From positions 1-42,498 of the forward strand of contig NZ_JAAMFG010000024.1 in assembly GCF_011064545.1 (NCBI RefSeq): 42,498 bases of DNA. The letters run 5' to 3'. Below are positions 16,141 through 26,602 of the stretch, one piece after another. The notes beneath the pieces were generated by a model. That model did not search any database. It was not told where the DNA came from and saw nothing but the letters and a program-made list of their open reading frames with translations. The DNA is from Wenzhouxiangella sp. XN24 (GTDB lineage: Bacteria; Pseudomonadota; Gammaproteobacteria; Steroidobacterales; XN24). A program made the position numbers and the translations under genes. Every line of letters begins with the position of its first letter. Position 1 is the first letter of the stretch.

Positions 16141-17159
16141 TGCTCGACGAGACGCATCCGGTGGAAATAGATCCGCAACGGCTCCGCCGGCTCGTCGAGA
16201 AACAGGCCCACGCGACGGACTTTCTGCAGGTTCAGTTCCCGTTCCGACGGCGCGACGGAAAAGGCCTCGAGCGGAATGACGAAGTCATTGGTGCCGGGCA
16301 CGACATGCAGGGGATAGTCGATGCGCTCCTCCGGCGGCAGGCGCCGGCTGCTGTCCTCGAGGCGGAACAGCATGCGGACCGGGCGTGACGCCGTCGAGAA
16401 AATGTTCACTTTGAGGGCGGCGAAGCCCGTCCAGTCCTTGTAGGGTTCCTGCACCATGACCCCGCCGCCCGCCGAACCGTCGAACAGCAGCAGCGCCACC
16501 TTGCGGCCGGCACGCCGCGACCACTCGTCCGGGCCCTTGCCGACGAACAACTCCGCCCCTTCGACCTCGACAAAGGGCGCCTGCCAGTCGCTGGCGAGAT
16601 CGACGACCACCGGAAAGGCCCCCGCCCGCCCCGCATAGGAAGCGAAGACCGGGAGCAGTGGGTGCAGCACCCCGACGATCAACAGGGTGGCGAACAAGCC
16701 GATGGAGCGGCGCGGCCAGCCGCGCAGCCAGCTGTGCTCGCGCTTCAGCCCGCGATCCAGCGAGGCGCTCAGGGCGAGGAACCCCAGGGCGGCGACCAGG
16801 CTCTGCAGCCCTCTCAGGGGCGCCTCCGGATCGCTTGGCACGAGCAGCTCGTAAACCGGCACGAGTCCCGCCGTGAGGGTGATCGCCACGACGTAATACA
16901 GGGAACGCTTACGGATCCAGCGCCGGCCGAGCAGCGCCGTCAGCTCGAGGATCACCAGCGCGGCGAAACCGAAGAAAAACACTTCGCGCAGTTCATGGAG
17001 CGTGAGTTCCAGCCAGTTGCGCGGCTTGTTGAGCCCGAACAGAGCCAGCAGGAACAGCACCATGGCGCCATACAGCACCATGAGGCGGGCCCCCGGGCCT
17101 TTCCGGGTACCGGCCACCGGAACGCGTTCGGGGACCTCGCTGGGATCTGCTCTGTTCAA
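16137..17159 (-). CDS. Membrane protein with VanZ-like N-terminus and extracytoplasmic beta-domain (paralogue B)
   Basis: 340 residues, TTG start with AGGAG ten bases upstream. About five helices (residues 25-185) are followed by an extracytoplasmic domain (190-340) with EPYKDWTGFAALKVNIFSTA and VPGTNDFVIPLEAFSV, resembling carbohydrate-binding or galactose-binding-like modules. The same architecture and motifs recur in the upstream gene at 17242, so the two are paralogues from a duplication. The VanZ-type E..Q...pgR...D...N signature has decayed here (VPVYELLVPSDPEAPLRGLQSL). It is linked by ATGA overlap to rlmJ. Function unknown; binding an envelope polysaccharide is inference. Confidence 0.72.
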   Translation of the reverse strand: MNRADPSEVPERVPVAGTRKGPGARLMVLYGAMVLFLLALFGLNKPRNWLELTLHELREVFFFGFAALVILELTALLGRRWIRKRSLYYVVAITLTAGLVPVYELLVPSDPEAPLRGLQSLVAALGFLALSASLDRGLKREHSWLRGWPRRSIGLFATLLIVGVLHPLLPVFASYAGRAGAFPVVVDLASDWQAPFVEVEGAELFVGKGPDEWSRRAGRKVALLLFDGSAGGGVMVQEPYKDWTGFAALKVNIFSTASRPVRMLFRLEDSSRRLPPEERIDYPLHVVPGTNDFVIPLEAFSVAPSERELNLQKVRRVGLFLDEPAEPLRIYFHRMRLVEQ

Positions 17160-17241
17160 ACTGGCTGCTCTCCTCGCGTCGCCGGCGTGCGACTGCGGCC
17201 TACCCTAATGCCGTGCGGGCACCGCGGCAATGCCGGCCGGC

Positions 17242-18255
17242 TCATTCGAGCCAGACCCGGCTGAAATAAAGCTCGAAGGGCTCCTCGGGCCGGCGGCTGA
17301 ACAGGACGAACTGGCTGATGTCGGCGAGATCCAGCGTGCGCTCCCGCGGGCCGCGCGCGACCGTCTCCAGCGGGACCGAGAAATCATTCATGCCCGGCAA
17401 GACGATGAAGCTGCTGTTGAAGCGATCCGCGTGCGATCGGCCCCGATGCGTGTCGTCCACGCGCAGCACGATCTCGACGGGAGATTCCAGCGCCGACCAG
17501 ACGCGGAAACGCAAGGCCTCGTAACCCGACCAGTCGGGATAGGGCTCGCGCACCGTGAAGCCGGGCCAGGGCGCATCGAGAAAGGTGAGCCGGACCACGG
17601 GACCTGCCGTTTCGGCCGGCCAGCCTTCCGGCCGGGGCACGGGGATCGCCTCGGCGCGCCCCACGCTGAGGAACGGCTGTTGCCATGACGCGGCGAGGTC
17701 CGCCACCACCGGCAGGGCGGCCTGGCGCATGGCGTAGCTCCAGGCCATCGTCAGCAGCGGAATCGCCGACAGGGCCAGCGCCAGGCTCGCCCCGATCAGC
17801 ACCAGCCGGGCCGCCATGAGGCCGTCCCGCCCGAGTGTCCGCCAGAGGCCGGGCCGCGATGCGGCCGCGATGCCGATGAAACACAAAGCGCCGGTGAGAT
17901 TGTTCAGGGCGTCACCGATATTCACGGAACGGCCGGGCTGCACGACCTGTGCGGCCTCGGAGACCAGGCTCAGGATGGCAGTGGCGAGCAGGGCGATGAG
18001 GAAGTTGAGGCTCTCAGGAGCCGCGCCCGCTCGCAACACGCGCACGATCCGCAGCATCAGCAGCGCCGCGAAGCCGAACAGGGGAATGTGGCCGAACTGG
18101 AAGATCACCCGCCAGAGGTACAGGTCGCTGGGCGGCCGGGCCATCACCAGGAAGCTCATCAGCGCGACAATGCCGAGCGCAGGCAGCGCCAGCTGGCGCC
18201 AATGGCCCGCGATGCCCCGCGGCGGCGGTTCCCGGAATTCACGCTCCTGGTCCAT
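17242..18255 (-). CDS. VanZ-like membrane protein with extracytoplasmic beta-domain (paralogue A)
   Basis: 337 residues. An N-terminal VanZ-like domain holds about four helices and the family signature (SEAAQVVQPGRSVNIGDALNN around residues 103-123). A further helix (about 155-175) leads to an extracytoplasmic domain carrying EPYPDWSGYEALRFRVWSAL, VLRVDDTHRGR and LPGMNDFSVPLETV. The last ~140 residues match paralogue B at 16137 block by block (EPY.DWsGfeALr...; PG.NDF.vPLE...). VanZ-like proteins are associated with lipid II and glycopeptide tolerance or with polysaccharide loci. It is the first gene of the minus-strand unit that ends in rlmJ, and divergent from the peptidase gene at 18365. 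Confidence 0.78.
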   Translation of the reverse strand: MDQEREFREPPPRGIAGHWRQLALPALGIVALMSFLVMARPPSDLYLWRVIFQFGHIPLFGFAALLMLRIVRVLRAGAAPESLNFLIALLATAILSLVSEAAQVVQPGRSVNIGDALNNLTGALCFIGIAAASRPGLWRTLGRDGLMAARLVLIGASLALALSAIPLLTMAWSYAMRQAALPVVADLAASWQQPFLSVGRAEAIPVPRPEGWPAETAGPVVRLTFLDAPWPGFTVREPYPDWSGYEALRFRVWSALESPVEIVLRVDDTHRGRSHADRFNSSFIVLPGMNDFSVPLETVARGPRERTLDLADISQFVLFSRRPEEPFELYFSRVWLE

Positions 18256-18304
18256 GTCCCGATTCTGCCTGTCGGGGGGTCGTCACGGCCAGCGACCAAG
18301 CCCA

Positions 18305-18333
18305 TTGACGGCCGGCGGGAAAGGCGCAAGATT
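18305..18333 (+). promoter_or_regulatory. Candidate promoter of the peptidase/ligase operon
   Basis: TTGACG (18305-18310), 17-base spacer, AAGATT (18328-18333). The -35 is 5/6 and the -10 only 3/6. It lies 31 bases before the chosen GTG at 18365, in the 109-base divergent gap. Confidence 0.4.
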
Positions 18334-18364
18334 GCGGCACCCAGGCAGCTCGCAGGCCTTCCCC

Positions 18365-19083
18365 GTGACCGCTCATCCGTTCCTCGACATCCGCATGCAG
18401 CCACAGCCGGATGACGTGACCTGCGGCCCCACCTGCCTCCAGGCTGTCTACCGCAACCTCGACCGCGCGATGGCGCTCGAGCAGATCATCGGTGAGGTGC
18501 CCGGCCTCCCCGACGGCGGCACCCTGGCCGTTTCTCTCGGCATACACGCACTGAATCGCGGCCTGCGCGCGCGCCTGTACAGCTACCACCTGAAGATTTT
18601 CGACCCCTCCTGGCGGGGCGCCGATCCAGCTGAGCTGGCCACGAAGCTGGAGGCACAGCTGGCATACAAGCACGGCAAGAAATTCACTTCCGCCAGCCGG
18701 GCCTATATCCGTTTCCTCGAGCTCGGGGGCGAGATCGCCTTCGACGACCTGACGCCCGAACTCCTGGACATACCTTTCGATGCCGGGCTGCCCGTGCTCA
18801 CCGGCCTGTCCGCCACGTATCTCTACGACAGCCGCCGGGAATACACCAACCGCCACAATCGCAGTATCTACGACGACCTGCGCGGCGAGCCGACCGGGCA
18901 TTTCGTCGTGTTGTGCGGCCGCCAGGGGCGCCGGGTGCGGGTCGCCGACCCTTTCATCGGCAACCCGCTCGCCGACGACAGCCACTACTACGACGTCGAG
19001 GTCGAACGCCTCATTCGCGCCATCCTGCTCGGCGTCATGACCTACGACGCCAACCTGCTCGTGGTCTCGGAGGACCCGCTGCC

Positions 19084-19087
<4 letters not shown>
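18365..19087 (+). CDS. C39-like cysteine peptidase family protein
   Basis: 240 residues from GTG 18365; an ATG at 18395 is an alternative. MQPQPDDVTCGPTCLQAVYR holds the papain-like active-site block: the oxyanion Gln precedes Cys20, followed by Gly and a helix. GHFVVLCGRQGRRVRVADPF supplies the catalytic His and the Asp, the arrangement of C39-type bacteriocin-processing peptidases. There is no signal peptide or transmembrane segment, so it acts in the cytosol. It is the first gene of a coupled four-gene operon and overlaps the next by 4 bases. It may cleave the product or precursor of the two ligases; the substrate is unknown. Confidence 0.83.
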
Positions 19088-20549
<1,462 letters not shown>

Positions 20550-20553
<4 letters not shown>

Positions 20554-21785
20554 CGCCTCCCGCTCCGCTGGGCCTGTTCGAGGGCTTCGGCATCGAGATG
20601 GAATTCATGATCGTGGACCGCCGGACCCTGGCGGTGCGGCCGATCGCCGACGAGTTGCTGCGTGCTGCGGATGGCGGACCCCGCTGGGTCGAAGACGTGG
20701 AGCGAGGACCGATCGCGTGGTCCAACGAGATCGTCGCACACCTCGTCGAACTCAAGACCAATGGTCCCGCGCCTGGCCTCGCCGGCCTGGACAAGCGCTT
20801 CCACGACGACGTGCTCGAGGCCAACCGCCTGCTCAGGCCCATGGGCGCGATGCTGCTCGGCACCGGCGCGCATCCGCTCATGAACCCGGCCGGGGAAACC
20901 CGCATCTGGGCACACGGCGGGGGGGAAATCTACGCCGCCTACGATCGTATTTTCAGCTGCGCGGGACACGGCTGGTCCAACCTGCAGAGCACGCACCTGA
21001 ACCTGCCCTTCGCCGGCGACGAGGAGTTCGGCCGGCTGCATGCCGCCATCCGCCTGGCGCTGCCGCTGATCCCGGCGCTGGCGGCGAGTTCACCCTTTCT
21101 CGACGGCCGCTACACCGGCTATCTCGATGCGCGCCTGGAAACCTATCGACACAACCAGGCCCGGATCCCGTCGCTGACGGGGAAAGTCATCCCGGAACCG
21201 ATGTTTTCGCGCGCCGCCTACCAGTCGTTGTTCGATCGAATCGCCGCGGACATCGCCCCGCACGACCCGGACGGATTGCTCAACCCGCTTTTCCTGAACT
21301 CCCGCGGCGCGATCGCCCGCTTCGACCGCGACGCCATCGAGATCCGTATCATCGACATCCAGGAATGCCCCGCAGCGGACCTCGCGGTCGTCGCCGCCAT
21401 CGTCGCGCTGCTGCGCCGGCTGGTGGCGGAAGATACCGTCCCCCTGGCCGTGCAACAGCAGTGGCCGGAAGACCTGCTCGCGGATATTTTCCTCGCCGTG
21501 GTCCGCGACGGCGACGCCGCGCGGATCCAGGACGCGGATTACCTGCGCATGCTGGGGATCCGCGGCGGCCCGACCACCGCCGGGGCCGTGTGGCGCGAGC
21601 TGTGCGAGGTGCAGCGCGACGACTTCGAACCCGGGGCACAGTCCGTCCTCGCGCACATCCTGTCCGCCGGGCCGCTCGCGCGGCGGCTGTTGAACAGGCT
21701 CGGACCCGCGCCCACGGGCCAGGCCCTCGCCGCCACCCTGGCGGATCTCGCGCAGTGTCTCGCGGACAACAGGCTGTTCCGCTGA
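20550..21785 (+). CDS. GCS2-type carboxylate-amine ligase
   Basis: 411 residues. FGIEMEFMIVDRRTLAVRP is the start of the glutamate-cysteine ligase family 2 fold. AWSNEIVAHLVELKTNGPAP, GTGAHPLMNP, LQSTHLNLPF (ATP/metal region) and IEIRIIDIQECPAADLAV are further conserved blocks. Many such proteins are weak or non-glutathione ligases that join gamma-carboxylates to amines. It lies between the RimK-like ligase and the amidohydrolase in a tightly coupled operon, so glutathione synthesis is unlikely to be its main role. It starts on ATGA with the preceding stop. Confidence 0.87.
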
Positions 21786-21790
21786 GCACG

Positions 21791-22477
21791 ATGAAAGCCG
21801 GAAGCGAGCGCTGGCTGTTCACCTGCGAGCATGGCGGGCGAACCGTGCCGGAGGGCTATGCGCAGCTTTTCGCGGGCGCGGACGATGTGCTGGCGTCGCA
21901 TCGCGGCTGGGACGCCGGCGCGCTGGACGCCTGCGACGCGCTGGCGCCGGCGCTCGCGGATGCCGTTTTCACGCTGGAGATCACGCGACTGTTCATCGAC
22001 GCCAATCGCTCGCTCACCCATCCGCGCCTCTTTTCCGAGTACACCCGCCCACTTCCGGCGCCTGAGAAAGACGCGATCATCGCCGGCTGGTGGCGGCCGT
22101 GGCGCGCCGACGTGGCAAAGCAGGCAGCGCACTGGATCGCTGCCGGGCATCGCGTCTTGCACGTGTCCATCCACAGTTTCACGCCCGAGCTCGACGGGCA
22201 GTGGCGCAACGCCGACATCGGACTGCTTTACGATCCGGCGCGGGCCGCCGAGCGGGAGTTCTGCGGGCGCTGGCAGTCGTCGCTGCAACTGCGCGGCTGG
22301 CGCGTGCGGCGCAACTATCCCTATCGCGGCACGTCGGATGGGCATACCGCCGCCCTGCGCAAGGAGTTCGGGCCGCGCTATGCCGGCATCGAGCTCGAGC
22401 TCAACCAGGCCCTGTTGCCCGCGAGGACCGCCGCGTTGCACGAGGCGCTCGCAAGCACGCTCGCGCAACTGCGCTAG
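21791..22477 (+). CDS. N-formylglutamate amidohydrolase (FGase)-family protein
   Basis: 228 residues, starting five bases after the upstream stop. WLFTCEHGGRTVPEGY, HRGWDAGALDAC, TRLFIDANRSLTHPRLFSEY and VLHVSIHSFTPELDG are the metal-binding and catalytic blocks of the FGase family, which cleaves N-formyl-glutamate and related amides with zinc. The histidine catabolism genes that usually accompany hutG are absent. In this operon it more probably removes a group from, or trims, the product of the two ligases. The cluster of peptidase, two ligases and FGase is the basis of the main finding below. Confidence 0.87.
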   Translation: MKAGSERWLFTCEHGGRTVPEGYAQLFAGADDVLASHRGWDAGALDACDALAPALADAVFTLEITRLFIDANRSLTHPRLFSEYTRPLPAPEKDAIIAGWWRPWRADVAKQAAHWIAAGHRVLHVSIHSFTPELDGQWRNADIGLLYDPARAAEREFCGRWQSSLQLRGWRVRRNYPYRGTSDGHTAALRKEFGPRYAGIELELNQALLPARTAALHEALASTLAQLR

Positions 22478-22486
22478 CCGTCGATG

Positions 22487-23317
22487 TCATGGGGAGGCCA
22501 GGTGCTCGGCGAGGAAATCCAGGGTCCGTTGCCAGGCGTCGGCCGCGGCCTCCGGCTGGTAACGCGTGCCGGAGGGGTTGGCGAAAGCATGGCCGGCCTC
22601 GTCGTACACCACGATCTCCACCATGTTGCCCAGCGCTTCCAGCGCGGTTTCGAACTCGCGCACCGAGGCCACAGGAATCCCTTGGTCCTGGCCGCCGAAG
22701 ATACCGAGAATCGGCATGCGTAACGGCGCGAGTTCAGCCGGGTCCGTCACGAGGCGACCATAGTAGATGACCGCTGCATCGAGTTGCTCGGGCAGCAGCA
22801 ATGCCGTGCGCAGCGACAGGGCGCCGCCGAAACACCAGCCGATGCTGCCGATCCGTGCCATGTCCTCCGGTCCCTCGAGGTGCCGGTAGGCGGCGCGCAA
22901 ATGCGCGTCCACGCGATCCTTGTCGCTCATGGTCGCCGACATCAGCTCGCGGGCCCGCTCGGGCGTCTCGGCCTCCTCGCCGTCATACATGTCCACGGCG
23001 AGCGCGAGATAGCCCGCGGCCGCCAGGCGATTGGCCATCTCGCGGATGTGGTCGTTGAGACCCCACCATTCGTGTATGACCACCAGCGCGGCGCGCGGCG
23101 GTCCCGCCGGGCGCGCCAGGTAGCCCGCGAAGCCCTCGTACGCGATGCGCTCGCCGCTGACGCCGCGGACGGCGGCGCCGCCGGCCGCCCCGGCGACGGG
23201 GCTGTCCGCGGCATGCTCGCGGGCCATTGCCTCGGTGTATTCCGTGTCGCTGTCGGCAGTGCTGCCGACAGTCGGGAGCAACAGGGCCACGAGCAGCGTG
23301 ATGAATATTCGTTTCAT
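22487..23317 (-). CDS. Secreted dienelactone-hydrolase family protein
   Basis: 276 residues. A signal peptide (FITLLVALLLPTVGSTAD) directs it to the periplasm. The alpha/beta-hydrolase DLH triad is intact: Cys162 in IGWCFGGALS, Asp211 in FGGQDQGIP and His243 in DEAGHAFANP; VIHEWWGLNDH holds the conserved Glu83. Dienelactone hydrolases open lactones, but many family members have unknown substrates. Its start overlaps the stop of glgC (ATGA 23314-23317), so it is translationally coupled to a glycogen gene, which is unusual. It converges on the FGase gene with a 9-base gap. Confidence 0.88.
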   Translation of the reverse strand: MKRIFITLLVALLLPTVGSTADSDTEYTEAMAREHAADSPVAGAAGGAAVRGVSGERIAYEGFAGYLARPAGPPRAALVVIHEWWGLNDHIREMANRLAAAGYLALAVDMYDGEEAETPERARELMSATMSDKDRVDAHLRAAYRHLEGPEDMARIGSIGWCFGGALSLRTALLLPEQLDAAVIYYGRLVTDPAELAPLRMPILGIFGGQDQGIPVASVREFETALEALGNMVEIVVYDEAGHAFANPSGTRYQPEAAADAWQRTLDFLAEHLASP

Positions 23318-24573
23318 TGTTCAGCCTCCAGCATTTCGCGGGTGACGAGCACCACGCCTTCGCGCGTGACGTAGAAACGCCGACGGTCCTCGGCCGGGTC
23401 CATTCCGATGACCATGCCGTCGGGGACTGTCGTGTCCGCGTCGATGATCGCGTGGCAGACCTTGCAGTTGCGGCCGATCTGCGCGTTGGGCAGGACGATC
23501 GAGCGCTCCACCAGCGAATGCTCCGCGACGTGGACGTTGCTGAACAGCACCGATTCGCTCACCAGCGCGCCCGAGATGATGCAGCCTCCCGACACCATGG
23601 AATTCACCGCGTGGCCCCGGCGCAGGTCGTCGTTCAGGACGAACTTGGCCGGGGGTAGCTGCGCCTGGTAGGTCCAGATCGGCCATTCCTGGTCGTAGAG
23701 GTTCAGTTCCGGGGCGACATGCGTCAGTTCGATGTTGGCCTCGTAGAAGGCATCGACATTGCCGACATCCCGCCAGTAGAGCTGCACCATGGTCTCGGCA
23801 TCCTGGAAGACGTAGGCGTGCACCTTGTCGCCGGCTTCGATGGCGCGCGGCACGATATTGCGGCCGAAATCATGATCGGAACTGTCGTCGGCGGCGTCTT
23901 CACGCAAAACCCGCGCAAGGTAGTCGGCATTGAACACGTAGATGCCCATCGAGGCGAGCGCGATTCCCTCGCGGCCGGGAATCGACTCCGGCTCGGGCGG
24001 CTTCTCCACGAAGCGGGTGATGCGCTTTTCGTCGTCGATGGTCACGATGCCGAACTCGTGGCCGCGCTTCACCGGCACTTCCACCGTGCCGGTGGTGATA
24101 TCGGCCCCGGTTTCGGCATGCTGTGCGAGCATCAGGCCGTAATCCATCTTGTAGATGTGGTCGCCGGCAAGAATCAGCACGTACTCCGGCTCGTGCCTGG
24201 CAAGGTATTCGAGGTTCTGATGAACCGCGTCGGCCGTGCCCTTGTACCAGGATGAATCGATCTGCTGCTGGGCCGGCAGGATTTCGACGAACTCGTTGAA
24301 CTCGCCGCGGAAATAACCCCATGCCCGCTGCAGGTGGACGATCAGGTCGTGCGCCTTGTACTGCGTCAGTACGGCGATCCGCCGGATGCCGGAGTTGACG
24401 CAGTTGGACAAGGGGAAATCGATGATGCGGTACTTGCCGCCGAACGGGGTGGCCGGCTTGGCGCGCGAGAGCGTCAGCGCCTTCAGCCGCGAACCACGCC
24501 CGCCGGCGAGGATCAGCGCGACGGTGTCGCGTGTGAGGCTGCTGACGTAGCGCCCCGGTTTGCCCGTCTTCAT
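23314..24573 (-). CDS. glgC: Glucose-1-phosphate adenylyltransferase
   Basis: 419 residues, the normal length. [24 protein letters not shown] is the nucleotidyltransferase start with the signature Gly-rich loop. [35 protein letters not shown] and [21 protein letters not shown] are the substrate blocks, and the C-terminal left-handed beta helix contains the hexapeptide-like [14 protein letters not shown]. It makes ADP-glucose for glycogen from glucose-1-phosphate and ATP. The ATG has GGGAG upstream. It is divergent from glgA across 124 bases. The downstream DLH-like gene overlaps its stop. Confidence 0.96.
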   Translation of the reverse strand: MKTGKPGRYVSSLTRDTVALILAGGRGSRLKALTLSRAKPATPFGGKYRIIDFPLSNCVNSGIRRIAVLTQYKAHDLIVHLQRAWGYFRGEFNEFVEILPAQQQIDSSWYKGTADAVHQNLEYLARHEPEYVLILAGDHIYKMDYGLMLAQHAETGADITTGTVEVPVKRGHEFGIVTIDDEKRITRFVEKPPEPESIPGREGIALASMGIYVFNADYLARVLREDAADDSSDHDFGRNIVPRAIEAGDKVHAYVFQDAETMVQLYWRDVGNVDAFYEANIELTHVAPELNLYDQEWPIWTYQAQLPPAKFVLNDDLRRGHAVNSMVSGGCIISGALVSESVLFSNVHVAEHSLVERSIVLPNAQIGRNCKVCHAIIDADTTVPDGMVIGMDPAEDRRRFYVTREGVVLVTREMLEAEQ

Positions 24574-24697
24574 GAGTGCTCCCGTGCCGGAGTGTCTTGC
24601 CGATTACCATAGCAGCGGGATGAAGCGCCGCCATGGGCCGGGCCGGGTTTCGGCCGTGCTGTGATAGATTGCCACATCGATCCGCACTCCGGGCCCC

Positions 24698-26194
24698 ATG
24701 CCTCCCAAGCTGAAGATTCTTTTCGTCGTCGCCGAAACCTGGCCACTGGCCAAGACGGGCGGACTCGCAGACGTGGTTCCCGCGCTGGCGCAGGCCCTGA
24801 TCGAGCGGGGACACGACGTGCGTATCCTGATGCCCGCCTATCGCGCGGCGGAGGAGATGTTCGCCGGCAAGGCCGCAGGGCGCCTGTTCGAGGTCCTGCC
24901 CGGCGTCGATCGCGCGCGACTGATTCGAGGCGCACTGCCCGGCTACGACATTCCCATGTGGCTGTTGCACTGCCCCGGCCTCTACGATCGTGAGGGCGGG
25001 CCCTACGGCGACGCCCAGGGCCGGGACTGGCCCGACAACGCCGTGCGCTTCGCCGTGCTGTGCAAGGTCGCGGCCCGCTTCGCCACCGGCCGCGGGCTCG
25101 ACGGCTGGAAGCCGGACATCCTGCATGGGCACGACTGGCACACCGGCCTGGTGCCCGCCTACGCGAGCTTCGATTCCCGCGTGACGGCCGCCACGGTGTA
25201 CACGATCCACAACCTGGCCTACCAGGGCAATTTCGATCCCGGCCTGCGCGAGATGATCGGGATCCCGCCGCAGGCGTTCCAGCCCGACGGCCTCGAGTTC
25301 TACGGCCGGCTCAGCTTCATGAAGGCCGGCCTGTGGTACGCCGATCACCTGAGCACTGTCAGCCCGACCTATGCCGGGCAGATCCAGACCCGGGAATACG
25401 GTTGCGGGATGGAAGGCGTCCTGCAACACCGTCGCGACGTGGTGACGGGAATTCTCAACGGCGTGGACCAGGTCGTGTGGAATCCCGCAACCGATCCGCT
25501 GCTGCCGGCGCGATTCTCCGCCGCATCGCTCGACGGCAAGGCGCGCTGCAAGCTCGAACTGCAGGACCGTTTCGGCCTGGCCCGGGGCCCCGATACACCC
25601 GTCGTGGGCATGGTGGGGCGCATGACGACGCAGAAAGGCTGGGACCTGCTGGTGCAGGCCGCCCCGGCCCTGCTGGCCGACAAAGTGCAGTTCGTGCTCG
25701 TCGGCAACGGCGAGCACGACGTCGAGCGGCAGGTCGCGGGCCTCGCGGCACTGCACCCCGACAGGGTCGGCGTTCACCTGGGCTATGACGAAGCGTTGTC
25801 CCATCTCGTGATCGCGGGGGCCGACATCTTCACCGTGCCGTCACGGTTCGAGCCCTCGGGCCTCACCCAGATGTACAGCCAGCGCTACGGCACGCCGCCG
25901 GTCGTGCGACGCACCGGCGGGCTTGCGGACAGCGTGATCGGCACGACGCCGGCCGGCATCGCCGACGGGTCCGCCACGGGGTTCTTCTTCGAGGAGGCTG
26001 CGGCCGGCGCGCTCGCCGCGGCCCTCGGGGAGGCCGTGAACCTGTTCCGCCGGGACCCCGCGGCCTGGGCGCGCCTGCAGGCCAACGGGATGGCGCGGGA
26101 TTTCGGCTGGCATCATCCCGCCGCGCTTTACGAAGACGCCTACGCGGCGGCCTGGCGTCAGGCGAGGGCTCGCCGACGGGCAGCGCCGGCGTGA
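24698..26194 (+). CDS. glgA: Glycogen synthase (ADP-glucose)
   Basis: 498 residues. ILFVVAETWPLAKTGGLADVVPAL contains the KTGGLADV ADP-glucose-binding motif near residue 20. HGHDWHTGLVPAY, VYTIHNLAYQGNFDP and the GT-B C-terminal block VGMVGRMTTQKGWDLL are characteristic, and the catalytic-site Glu region reads VPSRFEPSGLTQMYSQRYGT. It extends alpha-1,4-glucan chains from ADP-glucose and is paired with glgC on the opposite strand, sharing an intergenic control region. The rest of the glycogen pathway (glgB, glgX, glgP) is not in the window. Confidence 0.96.
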   Translation: MPPKLKILFVVAETWPLAKTGGLADVVPALAQALIERGHDVRILMPAYRAAEEMFAGKAAGRLFEVLPGVDRARLIRGALPGYDIPMWLLHCPGLYDREGGPYGDAQGRDWPDNAVRFAVLCKVAARFATGRGLDGWKPDILHGHDWHTGLVPAYASFDSRVTAATVYTIHNLAYQGNFDPGLREMIGIPPQAFQPDGLEFYGRLSFMKAGLWYADHLSTVSPTYAGQIQTREYGCGMEGVLQHRRDVVTGILNGVDQVVWNPATDPLLPARFSAASLDGKARCKLELQDRFGLARGPDTPVVGMVGRMTTQKGWDLLVQAAPALLADKVQFVLVGNGEHDVERQVAGLAALHPDRVGVHLGYDEALSHLVIAGADIFTVPSRFEPSGLTQMYSQRYGTPPVVRRTGGLADSVIGTTPAGIADGSATGFFFEEAAAGALAAALGEAVNLFRRDPAAWARLQANGMARDFGWHHPAALYEDAYAAAWRQARARRRAAPA

Positions 26195-26248
26195 CGATCA
26201 TCGTGGCAAATGAGCGGCAGATCGGCCAGGGCGCTCCGGAAACACGGA

Positions 26249-26300
26249 GATAAGGCAACCTGGGGGTCGATGCGACCCGCGAAATCGGGTGGCGCTTATC
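26249..26300 (+). other. Candidate structured RNA or cis-element with mutually exclusive hairpins
   Basis: GATAAGGC (26249-26256) pairs with GGC-g-CTTATC (26291-26300, counting one bulged G) to close a domain. Within it GGGTCG-ATG-CGACCC (26264-26278) and ACCCG-CGAAAT-CGGGT (26275-26290) share bases and cannot form together. I searched by eye for known riboswitch families (c-di-GMP, TPP, glycine, SAH, cobalamin) and none fits. It lies in the 408-base gap after glgA (26195-26602), which otherwise holds no credible gene; small open frames there lack recognisable protein features. Confidence 0.25.
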
Positions 26301-26544
26301 GCCTGGAGTGCGAACCCTTGATCCCGGTGCGCCCGCGGCCGACCTGCCTGGAATCGATACCCCCCGGCCGGAACAGGGAGGGGTGGCGCGGAGTCGAAGA
26401 ATAGCCCGAATCCTCGCGAGATGCCTAGCTATTCCGACCCTTCTCTTGCCCCATCCCTTGAAAAACAGATAGTTATGTTTCCATGCGCGAGGAAAATCGC
26501 CGGGATTGACCCCGGATTAGCCGCGTTTCGGGGGCGTCGGACTA

Positions 26545-26572
26545 TTGACACCCCCCGCAAAAGGACTATTCT
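26545..26572 (+). promoter_or_regulatory. Strong sigma-70 promoter for the 26603 gene pair
   Basis: A perfect TTGACA (26545-26550), 16-base spacer, then TATTCT (26567-26572). A run of seven C (26575-26581) lies at the expected start of transcription. The ATG at 26603 follows about 24 bases later with no clear Shine-Dalgarno. Confidence 0.55.
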
Positions 26573-26602
26573 CGCCCCCCCTTGTTGCTATGCACCAATC
26601 CG

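Noticed and set aside
26210-26404. A 64-codon ORF after glgA
   Set aside because: No signal peptide or domain and composition reflects a structured GC-rich region; the hairpins are a better explanation.
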